A stretch of DNA of 64,000 nt. It comes from Bacteroidaceae bacterium. Lineage in GTDB: Bacteria; Bacteroidota; Bacteroidia; Bacteroidales; Bacteroidaceae. Below, piece after piece: positions 43,205 through 50,967 of the stretch. The notes beneath the pieces were generated by a model that worked only from the letters and a program-made list of their open reading frames with translations, was not told the origin of the DNA and did not search any database. The stretch spans positions 1-64,000 of the forward strand of contig JAFZWK010000040.1 in NCBI GenBank assembly GCA_017617335.1, written 5' to 3'. The position numbers and the translations under genes are program-made. Within the stretch, counting starts at the first letter, position 1, and the number at the start of each line of letters is the position of its first letter.

Positions 43205-45001
43205 ATGAAATTCAGGTACCTTCTCTTCCTTTTCGTTATAGGATTCTCTCAGATGAGAGCCCAGCAGGCTTGCAGTGATTACTGGTCGGCAACCGATGGC
43301 TTGGGGCGCACACTTCAGCGTTACGATGAGAGCAAACAGGACAAGACAGTAATCATGTTTTACTGGACGTGGCATAACTCTCCAGATGCTTCCGGTACTG
43401 AGGTGAAGAATATCAGTCAAATCCTGCGCCAGTATCCCGAAGCCATTCGCGATGCTAAACATTCTGCGTGGGTGAAGAATCGTTCTCGCAATGATTACTA
43501 TTGGGAGGAGCCTCTTTTCGGATACTACCTGACCACCGATACGTGGGTTTTGCGCAAGCATGCGGAGCTGTTGGCAGATGCTGGCGTGGATGCCATCTTC
43601 ACCGATTGCACCAATGGAAGCCTGACGTGGGATGAATCCACCGATTCGTTGCTATATACGTGGAAGCAAGCCAAGCAGGATGGAGTGAAGGTTCCCAAGA
43701 TAGCCTTCTTGTTACCCTTTGGTCCCAGCAATCACTCGTTGACCTCGTTGCGTCATCTCTACAAGAAATACTACAGCAACAAGGAGTTTTCCGATATGTG
43801 GTTCTATTGGGAAGGTAAACCATGTATCATGGCCTATCCTAACAATCTGACGGATTCCAAGGAGGATCAAGCCATTCGCCGTTTCTTCACATTCCGTCCT
43901 GGTCAACCTGACTATGTGGATGGACCGAATCGTCATTTCCCCAATCAGTGGGGATGGTTGGAGAATTATCCTCAGCATGGATATGTTCCTTGTGCAGATG
44001 GACAGTTTGAATTAGTTACAGTCGGTGTGGCCCAGAACACGGCACCTGAAAAGAAGGGACATTGTTCTGCCTTCAATCTGCCAGGTTCCCATTCCCGCAG
44101 TTTTACTGCCCGTTATGGATTTGATCCTCGTCCTCAATCCTATCTCTATGGAGCAAACTTTGAAGAACAGTGGGATCGGGCTTATGAAATTAATCCCAAG
44201 GCGGTATTCGTTACAGGTTGGAATGAGTGGATTGCCGGCATGTGGTTCGAGTCAGATGGATGGACAGGTAAGCCCTTCTCTTTTGTGGATGAGTTTGATT
44301 GGGATCGTAGTCGCGATATTGAGCCAGTCAAGGCTTGGGGCGATTGTGCAGATTCCTACTATATGCAGTTGGTAAACAAGGTGCGTCGCTTCAAGGGAAC
44401 AGAATCCTTGCCTTTGGTGTCTTCGCCTCATACCATCAAGATGGGAGAGTGGGAAGAATGGAAAATGGTGCTTCCTTATTACGCCAGTTACAAGGGCAAC
44501 ACTCGTCATCGCAACGCTCTTGGGCGGGGTGATAGTGTTTATGTCAACAATACAGGTCGGAATGACTTGATCGGTGCCCGTGTGGCTCGTGATGCAGATT
44601 ACCTGTATTTCTACGTCGAGACAGCCGAGAAGATTACTCCTCAGACAGATTCCAACTGGATGATGCTTTTCATCAATGCCGACCGTTCCCAAGAGACCGG
44701 ATGGCAAGGTTATGATTATGTCATCAATTATCGTTCGCCTAAAGGGAGCAAGGCCTATGTGCAGAAGAGTCGCCTCAACAAATGGATTTGGGAGGATGCT
44801 GGAGAGGCTCAGATGAAGGTGGATGGCAATCGGCTCATGCTGCGTGTGCCTCGCAAAGTGCTTGCTTTGGAAACTGATCCGCTCAACTTCGAGTTCAAGT
44901 GGAGCGACAACATGCAGGACGAGGGCAATCTGATGGACTTTTATGTCAATGGAGATGTGGCTCCAGGAGGCAGATTCAATTTTGTTTACACCGTTAAATA
45001 A
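43205..45001 (+). CDS. Secreted GH99/WbsX-like hydrolase with CBM9-like C-terminal domain
   Basis: A 598-residue protein; I chose the ATG at 43205 (MKFRYLL) because it gives a good signal peptide ending near MRA-QQA; an ATG at 43190 adds five residues. Residues 30-370 resemble the GH71/GH99/WbsX barrel class (FYWTWHNSPDASG, GVDAIFTDCTNG, VFVTGWNEWIAGMWF). Residues 440-598 look like a family 9-type carbohydrate-binding/DOMON domain (ARDADYLYFYVETAEKITPQ, then FINADRSQETGW). The GH99 family contains endo-alpha-mannanases, which fits the neighbours, but the catalytic role is inferred only from fold. Confidence 0.68.
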   Translation: MKFRYLLFLFVIGFSQMRAQQACSDYWSATDGLGRTLQRYDESKQDKTVIMFYWTWHNSPDASGTEVKNISQILRQYPEAIRDAKHSAWVKNRSRNDYYWEEPLFGYYLTTDTWVLRKHAELLADAGVDAIFTDCTNGSLTWDESTDSLLYTWKQAKQDGVKVPKIAFLLPFGPSNHSLTSLRHLYKKYYSNKEFSDMWFYWEGKPCIMAYPNNLTDSKEDQAIRRFFTFRPGQPDYVDGPNRHFPNQWGWLENYPQHGYVPCADGQFELVTVGVAQNTAPEKKGHCSAFNLPGSHSRSFTARYGFDPRPQSYLYGANFEEQWDRAYEINPKAVFVTGWNEWIAGMWFESDGWTGKPFSFVDEFDWDRSRDIEPVKAWGDCADSYYMQLVNKVRRFKGTESLPLVSSPHTIKMGEWEEWKMVLPYYASYKGNTRHRNALGRGDSVYVNNTGRNDLIGARVARDADYLYFYVETAEKITPQTDSNWMMLFINADRSQETGWQGYDYVINYRSPKGSKAYVQKSRLNKWIWEDAGEAQMKVDGNRLMLRVPRKVLALETDPLNFEFKWSDNMQDEGNLMDFYVNGDVAPGGRFNFVYTVK

Positions 45002-45010
45002 GATGATGTT

Positions 45011-45877
45011 ATGAGACGTATTTTGATTCTTTTTGTGGTCTGTAGCCTGATGACGCAGGCGCAGGTGTTTCAGAAGATCAGCTTGGAGAAACTCAGCGGA
45101 GTGGAACCTGGTGATTGCCGTCTGGCTGGGATGAGTCCTGATGGCAGTTATATCCTGACCACAACCCAAACAAACAAGGGACTGAGGCGAATCGATTTGC
45201 TGACGGGCGATCAGACCCAGTTGACAGATATTCAGGGAGCTGGATTCCAGCCATCTATCTCAACCAGTGGTCGTCAGATTCTGTTCCGCAAGGTTACGTT
45301 CGACGAGAACCACATGCGACAGACTGCGTTGCAGTTGCTTGATTTGGATCAGAGGACGCAGAAGCAGTTTCGTGCGCCTGCCCGTGAGGTACGAGGGTAT
45401 CAAGTTGATATGGAGCAGAATACAGAAAAGAGGCCTTGTCCGGAAGTGTTCATCGAGGACATGCAACTGATGGTGACCCTAGATGGTGTTACCACTAACA
45501 TCTCACCCAATGGAACCGATGAAGATACGCGTTACATCTGGCCCAGCCTGTCGCCCGATGGGCAGCGGATTCTTTACTATGTGAGTGGGGTGGGTGCCTT
45601 CGTTTGCAATCTGGAGGGTAAGGATGTACAGTTCATAGCGCACGACTGCCGTGCTCCTCAATGGTACGACGACGAGACCATCATCGGCATGAACGATCGC
45701 GACGACAGCGAAATGCTCCTGTCGAGCAGTATCGTGGCTTACTCGCTTAGTGGAGAAGTTCAGGAGTTGACAGATCCCAAGGCGATGCTTATGTATCCCC
45801 AGTGTTGTGCCCATCGAGGCATCATAGCCTGCTCAGCGGCCAACGGAGAGGTATTCATTATTAAGGTTGAGAAATAA
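45011..45877 (+). CDS. Secreted PD40/TolB-like beta-propeller protein
   Basis: A 288-residue protein with a signal peptide (ending near TQA-QVF) and at least four PD40/WD40-like units with the MSPDGSYILTTT, ISTSGRQILFRK and LSPDGQRILYYV pattern. Such propellers mediate binding; no active-site residues are seen. It lies 9 bases after the GH99-like gene and 9 before the amidase gene, so it is co-expressed with both. The specific ligand is unknown. Confidence 0.75.
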   Translation: MRRILILFVVCSLMTQAQVFQKISLEKLSGVEPGDCRLAGMSPDGSYILTTTQTNKGLRRIDLLTGDQTQLTDIQGAGFQPSISTSGRQILFRKVTFDENHMRQTALQLLDLDQRTQKQFRAPAREVRGYQVDMEQNTEKRPCPEVFIEDMQLMVTLDGVTTNISPNGTDEDTRYIWPSLSPDGQRILYYVSGVGAFVCNLEGKDVQFIAHDCRAPQWYDDETIIGMNDRDDSEMLLSSSIVAYSLSGEVQELTDPKAMLMYPQCCAHRGIIACSAANGEVFIIKVEK

Positions 45878-45886
45878 GGAGCAAAG

Positions 45887-47152
45887 ATGAAGATGAAAAA
45901 GATAATCCTGATTCTATTGGCTGTCCTCGTGGCAATCCCCATGTCTGCTCAGAAAAAGAAGATTTACCTGAATCCAGGTCACGGAGGCTGGGGACCAGAC
46001 GACCGTCCCTTGCCAACCATTCCGTATCCCATGCTGGCCAGTACAGGCCGACCTGATACATGTGGATTCTATGAGAGCAACACCAATCTGTGGAAGGCGC
46101 TCGAATGTGGTGCGCGATTGGCTAAGAACGGAAACTTCACCGTCAAGTTCTCGCGTCGCAAGAATGGTCCTTATCCTTATAGGAAAGGCGCTTCCAACGA
46201 GTTCCGCTACAATCGCTCCCTGAGTGAGATTTCGGCTGAGGTGGATACCTGGGGAGCCGACATGTTCCTCAGCATCCATTCCAATGCGACCAGCGAGGGC
46301 GCATTAGTCAACTATCCCCTCTTCCTTTATCGAGGAACAGATGCCGAGGATTATGTGGAGAACAGCAAGGCAATGTGCCGTAAGCTATGGCCTCGACTGA
46401 CGGAGGCGATGCGGGCAGGATTTGAGCCGATGACACACTACAACTCGAGTTCTAACATCCGAGGCGACATCGATTTCTATCATTCGAGCTGGACCAACGA
46501 GAAGGGCATCACAGGCTATCTGGGCGTATTGCATCACATGGCTCCAGGATTCCTCAGCGAAGGATACTTCCACACTTATCAGCCTGCACGGCATCGTGCA
46601 CTCAACGAAGACTGGTGTCGACAAGAGGGTATCAGGTACTATCGGGGTATTGCAGATTATTTTGGTGTGAACAACGACGAGTTGGGTTGCATTATGGGTC
46701 AGTTGCATGTGCGTTTGCGGAAGAGCACAAATCTGGAATACTTTGCTGCGTATCCTGGCTCGCTCGACGAGTATATGCCAGCCAATGGAGTGACTGTACG
46801 CCTAAAGAATGCTGACGGAGAGATTGTTGACACTTACGTGACGGACCAGAACTATAATGGCATCTTTGTGTTCAATGATCTCACGCCGGGTCGCTATTAC
46901 ATTGAGTTGAAGGGTGAGGGATATTTGACTCGTCAGGGGAAAGTGAATCCTACGGTGGTGAAAGCTGATGCTACATCCTATAAGAGCATTTATGTGTCTC
47001 TCGGCACCAGTACTCCCTTTGATGATGAGACTGCCATCGATGATGTTCATTCTGAGAATCAGCCTTCCGTCATCTCTGATCTGAGTGGACGACGTGTCTC
47101 ATCGCCTCGAAAGGGAGTCTATATCAAGGACGGAAAGAAAATCATAATGTAG
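45887..47152 (+). CDS. Secreted N-acetylmuramoyl-L-alanine amidase (Amidase_3)
   Basis: A 421-residue protein with a signal peptide (ending near MSA-QKK). The zinc-amidase motifs are LNPGHGG (His), YESNTNLWKA (Glu), LSIHSNA (His) and FLSEGYFHT (catalytic Glu), so it should cut the peptide from MurNAc in peptidoglycan. Residues 285-380 form a carboxypeptidase-regulatory-like beta domain, and the final 30 residues carry the tag DLSGRRV and GVYIKDGKKIIM. It is unexpected in a mannosidase region and may act on walls of prey or co-resident bacteria, or in envelope turnover. Confidence 0.85.
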   Translation: MKMKKIILILLAVLVAIPMSAQKKKIYLNPGHGGWGPDDRPLPTIPYPMLASTGRPDTCGFYESNTNLWKALECGARLAKNGNFTVKFSRRKNGPYPYRKGASNEFRYNRSLSEISAEVDTWGADMFLSIHSNATSEGALVNYPLFLYRGTDAEDYVENSKAMCRKLWPRLTEAMRAGFEPMTHYNSSSNIRGDIDFYHSSWTNEKGITGYLGVLHHMAPGFLSEGYFHTYQPARHRALNEDWCRQEGIRYYRGIADYFGVNNDELGCIMGQLHVRLRKSTNLEYFAAYPGSLDEYMPANGVTVRLKNADGEIVDTYVTDQNYNGIFVFNDLTPGRYYIELKGEGYLTRQGKVNPTVVKADATSYKSIYVSLGTSTPFDDETAIDDVHSENQPSVISDLSGRRVSSPRKGVYIKDGKKIIM

Positions 47153-47208
47153 ACAAAGAAACTCTCGAAGGAGAAGGAACTTTTCTGAATCGCCGCTTAC
47201 CAACACCC

Positions 47209-49329
47209 TTACCAGATGTCTTCAGGGGTTTCAGGATTGTCAAAGACTTCCTTGGGGCAAAGTTCGATGTAGTCCATATAGAACTCCTTGGCATCGGTAT
47301 CAAGGACAGACTTCATGCGTATGTAGTAAGTCTTGTCGGGGTCCATGTACTGGCGCAGGAGGATGCGGCGCATGGCCCACGTGTATTCGCGCAGGGAGTT
47401 ATTCGGGTCACCCAATACACAGTTGCTCTTGTCGCCATTCATGTAGCCGTTGTTGCGCATGCGCTTGTCTATCTCGGCATTGTAGTCTTTGTCCTCGGTA
47501 TCTTGTTCCCAAGCCGTGATTGGATTCTGAGGCGGAATGGTCCAGTCCATGGGAATACCTGCCACAGGCAACTTGTCAAAGTCAGAGCCGAAATAGACCT
47601 GGGCAACGCCTCGTCTGTCGGTAGCAATGATGGCATAGCGCAGTTCATAGATGCCTTGACGCGGCACAGGCGGCAAGCGGTAGGTCACCTCATAGCGTCC
47701 TACGGCCTTCATCTCGTCTCCGTTCTTGCCCGGCCATCCGTAGCGGTAGGCATTAAAGTAAACCATGTTGCAGTCCTCGTTCATCCACATGTCATTGAAA
47801 TACTGGTAGATGGTATGTTTGGGGATGTAAACCTGTTGATAGCGCTGGTCTTCCGAAGCTCGTTTTCGTATGCCGTTGGTCATGGCCTCGGGTAACATGC
47901 CCATAGCATCGATGCGTAACCTCTGTTTATGGAGGTTGTCGCGCACCTGATCCGTATAGGCCAAAGGACCGTCTAGGGGATAGATGCAGCAGTTGATGAT
48001 GTCGCTCAACACAGCTTCCTTCTGGTCGGCTCCTACGCGAAGACCCTTCTTGTCCTCGTCGCAACTAAGCTCACCTCCGCTGCCATTACGTCCACAATCA
48101 AGCTTGGGAAAGCGATTCAGGTAGACACCTTGGCTCTCTTCACTCTCATATATCTTGATCAAGCGTCGATGCCCCATCGAGGTATAAAGCTCCTCACAAG
48201 CCATACCCAGTTTCGCAGGGTTATTCAACTTGAAACGGCTCTCGTTGTGATGGATCACCAGCATATTCGAAGAGATGCGCATGGGCAGCATGTGATAGGT
48301 CACCCACTGATAGAGCAGGTTGTCAGGGCTGGAATAGTTCCCATCTACAGTGAAGACATCACTATCCGAATAGAGGTGGTTTTCCTGAATCCATCGCAGG
48401 AGTTTAGGCAGGAGGTCGGGGTCTGCAGGGTCAAGGCCCTGCTCGCGCCAGAAGCTGTCAAGCTCGGCAAAGATGGTGAAACCGATCAGCCTGTGTTCAG
48501 GAGCGTAGGCCCGTCCGCTATCGGCAAAGCCCAGACCGTTGATGTTCTCCAAATCCGTAATCACACCTTTCAGTCGGAGCGTCTCGTATGCCTCGTCGCG
48601 CCAGGATTGGAGAGTGTCCAGGAGACCGCAGGCCTCAATGGCGCGGGCCATGACAAGGTAGCCCTCACGTTTCTCCCTGATAATTTCCCAAAGATAGTCT
48701 GCAGCGGTGATGGTGCGAGGTGCCACAACTTCATCCATCTGGTGTATCACACCATTGAGCATGCGCATGTCCCTGTTTACATAATTGATAGGCCAGAGAC
48801 CGTTGACTAGTATGTCGTCAGGCTGATCCGTGTAGTAGATGGAGAGCTTGCGATCGTTCATGTTGGCCCGTACCATTTCCCATCCGCTTCGTACAGGAAA
48901 GTCCCAGGTCTGATAAGCTTCCTCGTCGTCACCTGAGTCGATGATGCTGTTCAGTACAATAACCCTCTGGATGGAGTCCAGTTTAAAGCTATCGGTAAAC
49001 GCTTCCCAGGAGGGATAGTCTATCACATTGTCTGCAACCAACGAGTCCAGATAGGCCTGGATGGCATCATTGGTGGGAGCAAAGACAGTATAGTGCCCGC
49101 GGGCTGAAAGGAGTTGGGAGACTTTGGTATCCGACACTTCACTCACATGTACCATATCCAACAGCCTGCAGTATTCGCTGTACTTGCTGTGTTCCGACAG
49201 ATAGCCCTGTATCGTATTTCCCTTGAACACATAGCGGGCCGAGGTGTCGACATTCTCCGTACAGTTCCAGAGTGCGACCACCGTAAGCAGAAGGGGTAGG
49301 ACAAGAAGTCTTTTATACATGTTTTTCAT
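47209..49329 (-). CDS. Fasciclin (FAS1) domain lipoprotein
   Basis: A 706-residue lipoprotein (lipobox VALWNC, Cys23). Two FAS1-like regions: the N-terminal one (about 45-215) with HYTVFAPTNDAIQAYLDSLV, and a second (about 215-420) with RLIGFTIFAELDSFW, followed by a long beta-rich C-terminal region. FAS1 lipoproteins of Bacteroidetes are found in polysaccharide utilisation loci and probably bind glycans at the cell surface. It converges with the amidase operon and has its own promoter at 49353-49360. No SusC or SusD gene is near. Confidence 0.8.
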   Translation of the reverse strand: MKNMYKRLLVLPLLLTVVALWNCTENVDTSARYVFKGNTIQGYLSEHSKYSEYCRLLDMVHVSEVSDTKVSQLLSARGHYTVFAPTNDAIQAYLDSLVADNVIDYPSWEAFTDSFKLDSIQRVIVLNSIIDSGDDEEAYQTWDFPVRSGWEMVRANMNDRKLSIYYTDQPDDILVNGLWPINYVNRDMRMLNGVIHQMDEVVAPRTITAADYLWEIIREKREGYLVMARAIEACGLLDTLQSWRDEAYETLRLKGVITDLENINGLGFADSGRAYAPEHRLIGFTIFAELDSFWREQGLDPADPDLLPKLLRWIQENHLYSDSDVFTVDGNYSSPDNLLYQWVTYHMLPMRISSNMLVIHHNESRFKLNNPAKLGMACEELYTSMGHRRLIKIYESEESQGVYLNRFPKLDCGRNGSGGELSCDEDKKGLRVGADQKEAVLSDIINCCIYPLDGPLAYTDQVRDNLHKQRLRIDAMGMLPEAMTNGIRKRASEDQRYQQVYIPKHTIYQYFNDMWMNEDCNMVYFNAYRYGWPGKNGDEMKAVGRYEVTYRLPPVPRQGIYELRYAIIATDRRGVAQVYFGSDFDKLPVAGIPMDWTIPPQNPITAWEQDTEDKDYNAEIDKRMRNNGYMNGDKSNCVLGDPNNSLREYTWAMRRILLRQYMDPDKTYYIRMKSVLDTDAKEFYMDYIELCPKEVFDNPETPEDIW

Positions 49330-49352
49330 ATACTGTTCAGTTCATCTTATTG

Positions 49353-49360
49353 CAAAGATA
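49353..49360 (-). promoter_or_regulatory. -7 box for the FAS1 lipoprotein gene
   Basis: TATCTTTG on the minus strand, 24 bases before the start codon. Confidence 0.6.
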
Positions 49361-49413
49361 CAAAAACTTTTCAAAAGCAGGTTTTTTTTAGGCAAAAAGT
49401 TGAGTCGAAGGAC

Positions 49414-49490
49414 TTGACACGTTGATTTGATCATTCCAACGTGTTGTGTCCGCAGATTTAACGTGTCGTATTTTTGATTTCGACACGTTG
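49414..49490. repeat. CAACGTGTTG intergenic array 5
   Basis: Four copies or near-copies in mixed orientation, between the end of the minus-strand tRNA unit and the FAS1 promoter. The rest of the gap to 49656 holds no gene I can support. Confidence 0.75.
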
Positions 49491-49656
49491 TAAAAGTGAA
49501 GTACTCTGTTTGTGGGTTTTTCCAAAGGGAGTTCTCCCCCCAATTGTCATGCTGACCCATTGGAATGTTTTGATGTTGGTTTCGAGGGATGAAATCATTT
49601 TTCCCTAACGTATTATGCCCCCAATTGGGTGCAACATAGAAATGTCTTAGAAAAAG

Positions 49657-49691
49657 AAGAGTCCCGTAAGCTGTTGGCCTACAGGACTCTT
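49657..49691 (-). terminator. Terminator of the tRNA-Asn unit
   Basis: A 12-bp stem with one G.U (49657-49668 with 49680-49691); in the minus direction it is followed by CTTTTTC. Confidence 0.75.
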
Positions 49692-49698
49692 TCTCGGG

Positions 49699-49772
49699 CG
49701 CTTCAGGATGGGCTTGAACCAACGACCCCATGATTAACAGTCATGTGCTCTAACCAACTGAGCTACTGAAGC
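49699..49772 (-). tRNA. tRNA-Asn (GTT), copy 2 in transcription order
   Basis: A 74-base cloverleaf on the minus strand: acceptor GCTTCAG pairs with CTGAAGC, D arm TAGCTCAGTTGG, anticodon loop CTGTTAA with anticodon GTT, T arm with GGTTCAAGCC, discriminator G; CCA is not encoded. Identical to the copy at 49803-49876. Confidence 0.96.
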
Positions 49773-49802
49773 AAGGGTTGCATTTGAGTTTCCAAAACTT
49801 GG

Positions 49803-49876
49803 CGCTTCAGGATGGGCTTGAACCAACGACCCCATGATTAACAGTCATGTGCTCTAACCAACTGAGCTACTGAAGC
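49803..49876 (-). tRNA. tRNA-Asn (GTT), copy 1 in transcription order
   Basis: Identical 74-base tRNA-Asn sequence 104 bases upstream of the other copy, with the same elements. Both are served by the promoter at 49921-49928 and end at the hairpin at 49657-49691. Confidence 0.96.
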
Positions 49877-49920
49877 AGTCTTTAATCGACTTTTTTTGAG
49901 TTTTTCGCTCAAATGCGGTG

Positions 49921-49928
49921 CAAAATTA
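49921..49928 (-). promoter_or_regulatory. -7 box for the tRNA-Asn unit
   Basis: TAATTTTG on the minus strand, about 45 bases before the first tRNA. It faces the divergent box at 49952-49959. Confidence 0.5.
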
Positions 49929-49951
49929 GAGGTTTTTTTGGAAATATGCAA

Positions 49952-49959
49952 TATCTTTG
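49952..49959 (+). promoter_or_regulatory. -7 box for the PfkB kinase operon
   Basis: TATCTTTG, 17 bases before the start codon at 49977. Confidence 0.6.
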
Positions 49960-49976
49960 CAAAAAAATTAAAGGAA

Positions 49977-50963
49977 ATGGAGAAAATTACAGGAATCGGC
50001 AATGCATTGGTTGACGTACTTGTTCGTCTGCCAGACGACGGTTTGCTCCATCAATTGGATCTTCCCAAGGGCGGAATGATACTGATAGACGAGCAGCGTC
50101 AGGTGGCGGTACAGCAGGCGATGGCTCCTCTGCATCCTCGGCTGGCAACGGGGGGAAGTGCGGGAAATGCCATGCTGGCTCTTGCCAACCTGCATGCCCA
50201 ACCTGGCTTTATTGGAAAGATAGGAGAGGATGAGATGGGACGTTTCTTGATGGACAATTGCCGAGAGAGAGGCATTGACCCTCATTTCTTCCTGTGCCAG
50301 AATCATACGGGTGTGGCTAATACGTTGATTTCTCTAGATGGGGAGCGGACTTTTGCCACCTGTCTGGGTGCAGCCTCGATGATGAGTGGGAATGAGGTGT
50401 CGGACGATCTCTTCCTAGGGTATCAGATTCTGCATATCGAGGGTTATCTGGTGCAGAACCATGTTTTGATGGAGGTGGTGGCGCATAAGGCTAAGGCTCA
50501 AGGGATGAGACTCAGCATCGACTTGGCAAGCTACAATGTGGTGAGGGAGGATCTTGCTTTCTTCCGTCATCTGGTGCAGGACTACATCGATATCGTCTTT
50601 GCCAATGAGGAGGAGAGTGCTGCCTTCACGGGCTTGAGTGACCCGCGTGATGCTTTGGATGAGATTGCCCGCCATTGCGAGATTGCTGTGGTGAAACTGG
50701 GCAGCAAGGGTTCCTGTGTAAAGCGGGGTGACGAGGTAGCTGTGGTGCGGGCTAATCGTGTGGATGTGGTGGATACAACCGCAGCTGGTGACTTCTTTGC
50801 CGGCGGATTCCTCTATGCTCTGACTCGTGGGGCTTCGCTGAAGAAATGTCTTTTGGTGGGTGCTCTTCTTTCTGAGAATGTGATTCAAATCGTGGGTACC
50901 CGTTTGTCTGATGAACGGTGGGCCTCTATTAATAATAAGGTGGAAGAAATACTGAAGAACTGA
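49977..50963 (+). CDS. PfkB-family sugar or nucleoside kinase
   Basis: A 328-residue cytoplasmic kinase. The GGSAGNAMLALANL motif (signature 1) and DTTAAGDFFAGGFLYAL (signature 2, with catalytic Asp in the AGD anion hole) are clear. It resembles the adenosine kinase/ribokinase branch; the exact substrate is not decided. The start at 49977 (MEKITGIGNALVD) is supported by the family N-terminus and the promoter; a frame open from 49896 runs through the promoter. It is followed 4 bases later by the S41 protease gene. Confidence 0.9.
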   Translation: MEKITGIGNALVDVLVRLPDDGLLHQLDLPKGGMILIDEQRQVAVQQAMAPLHPRLATGGSAGNAMLALANLHAQPGFIGKIGEDEMGRFLMDNCRERGIDPHFFLCQNHTGVANTLISLDGERTFATCLGAASMMSGNEVSDDLFLGYQILHIEGYLVQNHVLMEVVAHKAKAQGMRLSIDLASYNVVREDLAFFRHLVQDYIDIVFANEEESAAFTGLSDPRDALDEIARHCEIAVVKLGSKGSCVKRGDEVAVVRANRVDVVDTTAAGDFFAGGFLYALTRGASLKKCLLVGALLSENVIQIVGTRLSDERWASINNKVEEILKN

Positions 50964-50967
50964 AGAG

